Origin: an archaeon
Lineage (GTDB): Archaea; Nanobdellota; Nanobdellia; Woesearchaeales; GW2011-AR9
NCBI GenBank assembly: GCA_020053615.1
Contig: JAGVMW010000044.1
Coordinates: forward strand, 1 to 18,748
DNA length: 18,748 nucleotides
Direction of reading: 5' to 3'
Part shown: positions 13,901 through 18,748 of the stretch, piece by piece
How positions within the stretch are numbered: the first letter of the stretch is position 1
Layout: every line of letters begins with the position of its first letter
The notes under the pieces: generated by a model
Databases searched by the model: none
Seen by the model: only the letters and a program-made list of their open reading frames with translations
Told to the model about the DNA's origin: nothing
Position numbers and translations under genes: made by a program

Positions 13901-15196
13901 ATGAAAACGAGAGTATGTGTGTTTGGATTATGGCATTTGGGTTGTGTTACAGCTAGTTGTCTTGCCGATCTAGGATTTGAAGTTAAGGGTTTAGATTTCG
14001 ACGAAAATAATGTTAATAATCTTAAGAAGGGTATACCTCCTTTATTTGAGCCGGGTTTGGCAGAATTAATACAAAAAAATCTCCAAAACCAAAGGCTATC
14101 TTTTTATATCGAACCAAAAGAAGCACTAAAAGACATAGATTTTTTGTGGGTAACATTTGACACCCCCGTTGATGAGAGGGATGTTGCAGATTTAGATTTC
14201 TTAAATAAGAATATTATTTCCATTATACCTCACATCCCAGATAATACCAAGATTATACTTTCATCTCAAGCTCCGGTTGGTTTCACTAAAGAGATTGAAG
14301 AGATATTTTCAAATAAATTTCCCTCTAAGAAGGTCTTATTTTCTTATTCACCAGAAAATTTACAACTGGGTAAGGCTTTAAAAGTATTTAAAGAACCAGA
14401 TAGAATTGTAGTGGGAATAAGAAATTCAGAAAATATCAAAGAGTTTAAGCCCATATTCTCCGAAATCACGGATAGAATCGAATGGATGAAAACCGAGTCT
14501 GCGGAGATGACTAAACACGCCATTAATTCTTTTTTAGCAATGTCGGTGGTCTTTGCAAATGAATTAGCAGTTATTTGTGAATCAGTTGGTGCTGATGCCA
14601 AAGAAGTTTCGAGAGGATTAAAAACAGAAGAACGTATTGGGCCCAAAGCATATCTTAGTCCTGGACTTTCATTTGCAGGAGGCACACTTGCCAGAGATAT
14701 TAATTTTTTAATTCAAAGAGGGGTTCAATACAAAAAGAATTTAATCTTATTACCAGCGATTAAGAGCAGTAATGAATATCATAAAAGATGGATCAAAAAT
14801 AAATGTCTTGAACTTTTTGACAATATCAAAGGAGTAAAATTTGCGATTCTTGGCTTGACATATAAACCTAATACTGATACTTTAAGAAGATCTTCTTCGA
14901 TAGAATTATGTGAATGGATTTTTTCCCAATCCGGCATTATAAACGCTTACGATCCAAATATCACTATATTATCAAATAATTTATCAAATAAGATTGATTT
15001 AAAGAATAACATCAGTGATGTTCTATTGCAAGCTGACTGTGTAATCGTATGTACAGAACATTTAGTATTTAAAGAGATAGTTATAAAAAATGAAGCGTTA
15101 TTTTCCAATAAAGTTTTAATAGATCCCACAGGATTTTTAGAAAAGGAAATTTCAGAGAAAAGGGATTTAAAATATGTGCGCATTGGGAGAGCATAG
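13901..15196 (+). CDS. UDP-glucose/GDP-mannose dehydrogenase family protein with altered active site
   Basis: A 431-residue protein with the three-domain UGD layout: N-terminal NAD-binding domain (FGLWHLGCV, 8-16), central helical domain, and C-terminal UDP-binding domain (LGLTYKPNTDTLRRSS, 317-332). Conserved catalytic positions include E152, K205, N209 and D266. The nucleophilic Cys of true UGDs is Thr here (T262 in FAGGTLARD). Positions matching T118, E145 and K263 of the Streptococcus pyogenes enzyme appear to be Q123, L156 and R265. Without the Cys, the usual four-electron oxidation to a uronic acid is unlikely. A two-electron oxidation, or another NAD-linked step on a nucleotide heptose, is possible. 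It is the first gene of a leaderless operon with two more oxidoreductases. Confidence 0.8.
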   Translation: MKTRVCVFGLWHLGCVTASCLADLGFEVKGLDFDENNVNNLKKGIPPLFEPGLAELIQKNLQNQRLSFYIEPKEALKDIDFLWVTFDTPVDERDVADLDFLNKNIISIIPHIPDNTKIILSSQAPVGFTKEIEEIFSNKFPSKKVLFSYSPENLQLGKALKVFKEPDRIVVGIRNSENIKEFKPIFSEITDRIEWMKTESAEMTKHAINSFLAMSVVFANELAVICESVGADAKEVSRGLKTEERIGPKAYLSPGLSFAGGTLARDINFLIQRGVQYKKNLILLPAIKSSNEYHKRWIKNKCLELFDNIKGVKFAILGLTYKPNTDTLRRSSSIELCEWIFSQSGIINAYDPNITILSNNLSNKIDLKNNISDVLLQADCVIVCTEHLVFKEIVIKNEALFSNKVLIDPTGFLEKEISEKRDLKYVRIGRA

Positions 15197-15200
15197 AAAT

Positions 15201-15206
15201 AGGAGA
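15201..15206 (+). promoter_or_regulatory. Ribosome binding site of the SDR gene
   Basis: AGGAGA ends 5 nt before ATG 15212 and follows the upstream stop by 4 nt, consistent with operon-internal translation. Confidence 0.5.
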
Positions 15207-15211
15207 AATAT

Positions 15212-16072
15212 ATGAAACTTGAAAAATGTAATGCTATAATTACTGGTGCTAACCAAGGTTTAGGACTAGCAATTGCTGAAGAATTTGTTAAAGAGGGGGC
15301 ATCTGTTGCGATTTGCGCTAGGGATGAAAAAAAACTAGCTCAAGCAGTAGAACATCTTAGAAAGATTTCTGATCCTAAACAAAAAATTTTAAGTAAAAGT
15401 CTGGATGTTTCTAATAAAGAACAAGTAAGATATTTTATTGATTATTGTATTCAATCATTAGGTACGGTTAATGTATTAGTGAATAATGCGGGAATTTATG
15501 GACCGAAGGGGTACGTTGAAAATGTAGATAGTTCTGAATGGAAGAAGACGTTTGAAATTAATCTTTATGGTACTTTCTATATGTGTAAGTATATAATGTC
15601 TCACATGAAGAAGAACAATATGGGAAAGATAATTAATGTTGCTGGGGGTGGCTCCGGAGCACTTCCTGGTCTTAGTGCTTATGTATCTACAAAAGGAGCC
15701 ATAATTAGATTTACCGAGACGATAGCTGAAGAATGTAAAGAATATAATATTGGAATAAATTGTATCACTCCGGGAGCTTTAAACACCAGACTCCTAGACG
15801 AAGTGTTAGCCGCAGGACCAGAATCAGTAGATAAAAAGTTTTATGAAAGATGTATCCAACAAAAAAAAGAGGGCGGAGTTCCTCTACGAAAAGGTGCGTT
15901 GTTATGTGTATACTTAGCATCTTCTGAAAGTGATGGTGTTACGGGAAAGGTTCTAAGCGCGGTCTGGGATCCTTGGAATGAGTTCAAAAATCACATTAAT
16001 GACCTTCAGAATACAGACATTTACACATTAAGAAGAGTTGTGCCAAAAGATAAGAATATGGGTTGGGGATAA
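15212..16072 (+). CDS. Short-chain dehydrogenase/reductase with extended C-terminal tail
   Basis: A 286-residue classical SDR. The cofactor motif TGANQGLG is at 11-18, NNAG at 92-95, and the active-site Tyr/Lys pair is Y157/K161 (YVSTK). The residue 13 positions before the Tyr, where the catalytic Ser normally sits, is Ala (A144 in NVAGGGSGA); S148 might replace it. After the core there is an additional tail (about 250-286) with WDPWNEF and DIYTLRRV, ending in GWG. I associate similar tails with SDRs of surface-polysaccharide clusters, from memory. An acidic residue at the end of strand 2 is absent (ARDEKK), which leans toward NADP. Sandwiched between the UGD-like and Gfo/Idh genes, it probably acts on the same sugar. 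Substrate unknown. Confidence 0.8.
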   Translation: MKLEKCNAIITGANQGLGLAIAEEFVKEGASVAICARDEKKLAQAVEHLRKISDPKQKILSKSLDVSNKEQVRYFIDYCIQSLGTVNVLVNNAGIYGPKGYVENVDSSEWKKTFEINLYGTFYMCKYIMSHMKKNNMGKIINVAGGGSGALPGLSAYVSTKGAIIRFTETIAEECKEYNIGINCITPGALNTRLLDEVLAAGPESVDKKFYERCIQQKKEGGVPLRKGALLCVYLASSESDGVTGKVLSAVWDPWNEFKNHINDLQNTDIYTLRRVVPKDKNMGWG

Positions 16073-16092
16073 TCAAAAAAGGGAGTATTACC

Positions 16093-17079
16093 ATGAATAA
16101 AAGATATACACTCGGTATTGTTGGTTGTGGACTTATTGGCAACAAGAGAGCAAAAGCTCTTACGGGAAATGAAATCGTCATTGTCTGCGACATAAATGAA
16201 TCACTTGCAAAAAAACTTGCTGACGAATGTCACTGTAAATATACTGCCAATTATCGTGATATTGTCCAGAGTAATGTTGATATTATAATCATCTCGACAT
16301 CTAACAACATGCTCATACCTATTGCTTTAGAAGCTGTTAAAAAAGGTAAACATGTTCTGATTGAAAAACCCGGGGCAAGAAATCCTGAAGAGATAAAGCA
16401 ATTGTTGGATGCGGTAAAAGGAACGGAGATAAAAGTAAAAGTTGGGTTTAATCATCGTTATCACCCCGCCATATTAAAAGCGAAAGAAATCTTAACTAAA
16501 GAAGAAGTTGGAGAAATTATGTTTATTAGGGCAAGGTATGGGCATGGAGGTAGGATTGGGTATGATAAAGAGTGGCGAGCAAAGAAACAAATTGCCGGCG
16601 GCGGAGAATTATTAGATCAAGGGTGCCACCTTTTTGATTTAGGAAGAATGTTTTTAGGCGACTTTAATCAGGTAATAGGATTCACCCAAAGATATTTTTG
16701 GGATATGGAAGTGGAAGATAATGGGTTTGCATTATTGAAAACTTCAAAAGGACAAATCATGCAAATGCATGCTTCATGGACTGATTGGAAAAACATATTC
16801 AGTTTTGAAATTATGTGCAAGAATGCAAAAATAGAGATCAGTGGATTAGGAAGAAGTTATGGAATAGAAACTTTGACCTATTATCAAATGAAACCAGAGA
16901 TGGGACCACCAAATAAAGAAGTATTTACATTTGAAGGAGAAGATAACTCTTGGGATTTAGAATTCTCAGATTTAATTGATGCAATCAAAAATAATAGAAA
17001 ATTGCCTGATTTAGAGAACGCTTATAAAACTTTGATTGATATAGGTAAGATTTACAGATTAAATGAGATAAAGTCATAA
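16093..17079 (+). CDS. Gfo/Idh/MocA family oxidoreductase
   Basis: A 328-residue protein with an N-terminal Rossmann domain (GIVGCGLIG, 8-16), the EKPGA motif (91-95, with K92) and the substrate-side motif GELLDQGCHLFDL, where D175 and H179 are the expected catalytic residues. ATG 16093 is chosen because GGGAG (16081-16085) precedes it; an in-frame TTG at 16063 overlaps the SDR gene. These enzymes oxidise or reduce sugar hydroxyl/keto groups using NAD(P). In nucleotide-sugar pathways they often act with an SDR or UGD-type partner, as WbpB does with WbpA. It ends the block D operon and faces the gmd-like gene. The family is secure; the substrate is unknown. Confidence 0.87.
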   Translation: MNKRYTLGIVGCGLIGNKRAKALTGNEIVIVCDINESLAKKLADECHCKYTANYRDIVQSNVDIIIISTSNNMLIPIALEAVKKGKHVLIEKPGARNPEEIKQLLDAVKGTEIKVKVGFNHRYHPAILKAKEILTKEEVGEIMFIRARYGHGGRIGYDKEWRAKKQIAGGGELLDQGCHLFDLGRMFLGDFNQVIGFTQRYFWDMEVEDNGFALLKTSKGQIMQMHASWTDWKNIFSFEIMCKNAKIEISGLGRSYGIETLTYYQMKPEMGPPNKEVFTFEGEDNSWDLEFSDLIDAIKNNRKLPDLENAYKTLIDIGKIYRLNEIKS

Positions 17080-17115
17080 AAGACGAGACTTTCTGACCTA
17101 TTTAATGTAAGCGAA

Positions 17116-17127
17116 TTATTATTTTTT
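17116..17127 (+). terminator. Possible T-rich terminator at the convergent junction
   Basis: TTATTATTTTTT lies 37 nt after the stop of the Gfo/Idh gene, at the 3' end of the convergent dehydratase gene. Archaeal termination often uses T-tracts without a hairpin. The tract includes Lys codons of the opposite gene, so it may be coincidental. Confidence 0.25.
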
Positions 17128-18096
17128 AAGTCTTTCCAAATCAGCATCTACCATCATTTTAACCAATTCTTCAAATTGAACTTTTGGTTGCCATCCAAGA
17201 ATATTGCGAGCTTTATCCGATTTCCCTTGCAACACAAAAAGTTCTGCTGGTCTCTTAAATTGGGGGTCTATTCTGATATATTTCTCCCAATCCTTAATTC
17301 CAACGTGATTAAAAGCAACCTCTAGAAAATCCCGGATAGAATGAGTTATCCCCGTGGAAATAATCAAATTGTCTGGTTTTTCTTGTTGTAACATCAACCA
17401 CATAGCTTCAACGTAATCTCCCGCAAACCCCCAGTCTCGCTTAGAATCAATATTTCCTAATTTTATTTCAGTAGCTAGTCCTAATTTAATCTTGGCTACT
17501 CCTTCAGAAATCTTTCTGGTTACAAACTCTCTACCTCTGATAGGAGATTCGTGATTAAATAATATTCCATTGGCAGCGAATATACCATAACTTTCTTTAA
17601 AATTTATCGCAATCCAATAAGCGTACAATTTAGAAATGGCATAAGGGCTTCTCGGATGAAATGGTGTTTCTTCAGTTTGTATACCCCCCGCGCTATAATT
17701 ATTACCAAACATTTCTGAAGTTGAGGCTTGGTAAAATTTAGTGGTAGGATTAAAGAGTTTAATTGCATTGAGCAAATATAATGTACCTAAAGCATTAACC
17801 TCAGTAGTTAGTTTTGCTTGGTCCCAAGAAGCTGCAACAAAAGATTGAGCAGCCAGATTATACACTTCATCTGGTCTTATTATTTTTAGTATATTCATTA
17901 AAGAACATTCATCGGTCATATCTCCCAAAATGAATTCTATTTCTGAAGTAATTCCTAGATAATCTAAATTCTCAAAATTAGGATTAGTGTATCTTCTGAT
18001 TAACCCATATACTTTGTATCCTTTACTCAGCAGTAATTTTGCCAAATAAGGACCATCTTGTCCCAAAATCCCCGTAATTAAAGCAGTTTTTACCAT
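17119..18096 (-). CDS. gmd: GDP-mannose 4,6-dehydratase family protein (possibly a GDP-heptose 4,6-dehydratase)
   Basis: A 325-residue extended SDR. Counted from the ATG at 18096, TGILGQDGPYLAKLL (8-22) is the Gmd form of the NAD motif, NLAAQSFV follows strand 4, STSEMFG (125-131) carries the catalytic Thr/Ser-Glu pair, and Y152/K156 (SPYAISK) complete the triad. NHESPIRGREFVTRKI and GNIDSKRDWGFAGDYVEAMW are classic Gmd segments. An in-frame ATG at 18114 adds six residues but lies too close to the TATA box. The enzyme makes a 4-keto-6-deoxy sugar from GDP-mannose. Homologues DmhA/DdahA/WcbK instead use GDP-D-glycero-D-manno-heptose, which the neighbouring genes appear to make, so that substrate is plausible. 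The gene runs opposite to the heptose operons from its own promoter. Confidence 0.88.
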   Translation of the reverse strand: MVKTALITGILGQDGPYLAKLLLSKGYKVYGLIRRYTNPNFENLDYLGITSEIEFILGDMTDECSLMNILKIIRPDEVYNLAAQSFVAASWDQAKLTTEVNALGTLYLLNAIKLFNPTTKFYQASTSEMFGNNYSAGGIQTEETPFHPRSPYAISKLYAYWIAINFKESYGIFAANGILFNHESPIRGREFVTRKISEGVAKIKLGLATEIKLGNIDSKRDWGFAGDYVEAMWLMLQQEKPDNLIISTGITHSIRDFLEVAFNHVGIKDWEKYIRIDPQFKRPAELFVLQGKSDKARNILGWQPKVQFEELVKMMVDADLERLKK

Positions 18097-18121
18097 TAAT
18101 GGAGAGATTATCATAAACTGT

Positions 18122-18131
18122 ATTTATAAAT
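18122..18131 (-). promoter_or_regulatory. TATA box of the gmd-like gene
   Basis: A palindromic ATTTATAAAT; on the minus strand its TTATAAA core begins 33 nt before the chosen ATG at 18096. It lies in the 91-nt divergent region. Confidence 0.6.
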
Positions 18132-18155
18132 CTTATCGATTAGAGGTACAGCTAT

Positions 18156-18167
18156 CTTTATAAAATA
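18156..18167 (+). promoter_or_regulatory. TATA box of the leaderless GT4 gene
   Basis: CTTTATAAAATA; the TTATAAA core starts 30 nt before ATG 18188 and no ribosome site precedes the start, so translation is probably leaderless. Confidence 0.7.
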
Positions 18168-18187
18168 ACCTTTTCTACTTATTATTG

Positions 18188-18748
18188 ATGGAAAAACTGA
18201 GAGTAAATTACATCTTGGGATTAAAAAGGAATTATATTTGTGGCATTGACAAATATAACAACAACCTAAGAAACATACTTCAAGAAAAAGTGGATTATGT
18301 TGACTATTCTTTTCGAAGCAAACAATATGGGGTGGTTAGATTTTTAAAGCAATTTCTTATTTTTCCAATAAAGATTTGGCAGCTAAATACAAAAAAAGGA
18401 ATCAATTTTTTTATTGACACGACTACCTCTCTCAATTTTATCTTTCCTATTAAGAAAAAAATAATTGTAGTTTATGATTTAAACAATGAAAAAGAAGGAA
18501 AGATCAAACAGAAGTTAGGATATTGGTTTACAGAATTCAGTTGGCGCTTTCTAAAAAAGGCTGATTTGATAGTAACTATTAGTGAATATACTAAAAAAGT
18601 AATTATTGAAAAACTGAAGATTAAAAACGAGAAAATTAGAGTAATTTACCCCGCTGTAGATCATGAATTATACAAACCATTAACATTGGATAGATCGGCG
18701 TTCTTAAAAAAATATGGGATAGAAACAAATTTAAATGTTATTCTTTAT
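18188..18748 (+). CDS. Glycosyltransferase family 4 (GT-B fold), N-terminal part, cut by window edge
   Basis: An open frame of 187 codons runs from ATG 18188 to the last base without a stop, so the gene continues beyond the window. The visible part is the N-terminal, acceptor-binding half of a GT-B glycosyltransferase. After a variable beginning (GLKRNYICGIDKYNNNL), IIVVYDLN follows, then a helix and the diagnostic ADLIVTISEYTKK segment and IRVIYPAVDHELYKPL, which leads into the donor-binding half. It probably adds a sugar to the lipid-linked glycan; in GT4 the donor is often a GDP- or UDP-sugar, here perhaps the product of the local pathway (inference). The EX7E donor motif lies outside the window, so activity cannot be confirmed. 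Confidence 0.8.
   Translation, partial: MEKLRVNYILGLKRNYICGIDKYNNNLRNILQEKVDYVDYSFRSKQYGVVRFLKQFLIFPIKIWQLNTKKGINFFIDTTTSLNFIFPIKKKIIVVYDLNNEKEGKIKQKLGYWFTEFSWRFLKKADLIVTISEYTKKVIIEKLKIKNEKIRVIYPAVDHELYKPLTLDRSAFLKKYGIETNLNVILY

Noticed and set aside
13901..15196. Ordinary UDP-glucose 6-dehydrogenase
   Set aside because: The catalytic Cys is Thr and several other active-site residues differ, so a standard uronate-forming reaction is not supported.
18097..18114. ATG 18114 (minus) as start of the gmd-like gene
   Set aside because: It lies only about 15 nt from the TATA core, upstream of the expected transcription start; the ATG at 18096 fits.
1..18748. CRISPR arrays, insertion sequences or integrase genes
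   Set aside because: No regularly spaced direct repeats and no transposase or integrase motifs were seen on either strand.

Overview
The window looks like archaeal DNA, most plausibly from a small-genome lineage such as a DPANN archaeon (Woesearchaeota/Pacearchaeota type; this placement is inference). Three things point that way. The first gene is an AglB/STT3 oligosaccharyltransferase. Several genes have a TATA element (TTATAAA-like) starting about 30 nt before the start codon with no leader. Operon-internal genes instead use GGAGGTGA-like Shine-Dalgarno sites. The DNA is AT-rich and gene-dense. No rRNA, tRNA, CRISPR array or insertion sequence was recognised, and no gene-free stretch exceeds about 210 nt.

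Layout. Positions 1-209 are non-coding: a strongly self-complementary element (about 1-155), then the aglB promoter. Block A (219-6572, +) holds AglB fused to a C-terminal parvulin prolyl isomerase domain, a family 2 glycosyltransferase, a SAM methyltransferase and a multi-spanning GT-C-like membrane protein. Block B (6626-8695, +) holds a polyprenyl-phosphate-sugar-synthase-like GT2, its DUF2304 membrane partner and a second GT2 with C-terminal membrane helices. Block C (8716-13857, +) holds an NAD epimerase, a fused nucleotidyltransferase/HAD phosphatase (HddC-GmhB), the GHMP kinase HddA, the isomerase GmhA, a small phosphoribosyltransferase and a transaldolase. Block D (13901-17079, +) holds three oxidoreductases: a UDP-glucose-dehydrogenase-like protein that lacks the catalytic cysteine, an SDR and a Gfo/Idh/MocA protein. 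After a convergent junction comes a Gmd-type nucleotide-sugar 4,6-dehydratase (17119-18096, -). It is divergent from a GT4 glycosyltransferase (18188 to the window end, +) that is cut by the window edge.

How it fits together. Blocks C and D look like a complete route to a nucleotide-activated heptose, probably GDP-D-glycero-D-manno-heptose: transaldolase makes sedoheptulose 7-phosphate, GmhA isomerises it, HddA phosphorylates C1, the HAD domain removes the C7 phosphate and the HddC domain adds the nucleotide. The epimerase, the Gmd-type dehydratase and the three oxidoreductases could then modify that sugar. The glycosyltransferases of blocks A and B, with the GT4, would build a lipid-linked glycan that AglB transfers to protein outside the cell. 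The most unusual features are the AglB-parvulin fusion, a self-contained heptose pathway inside an archaeal N-glycosylation locus, the remodelled active site of the UGD-like enzyme, and a phosphoribosyltransferase embedded in the heptose operon.
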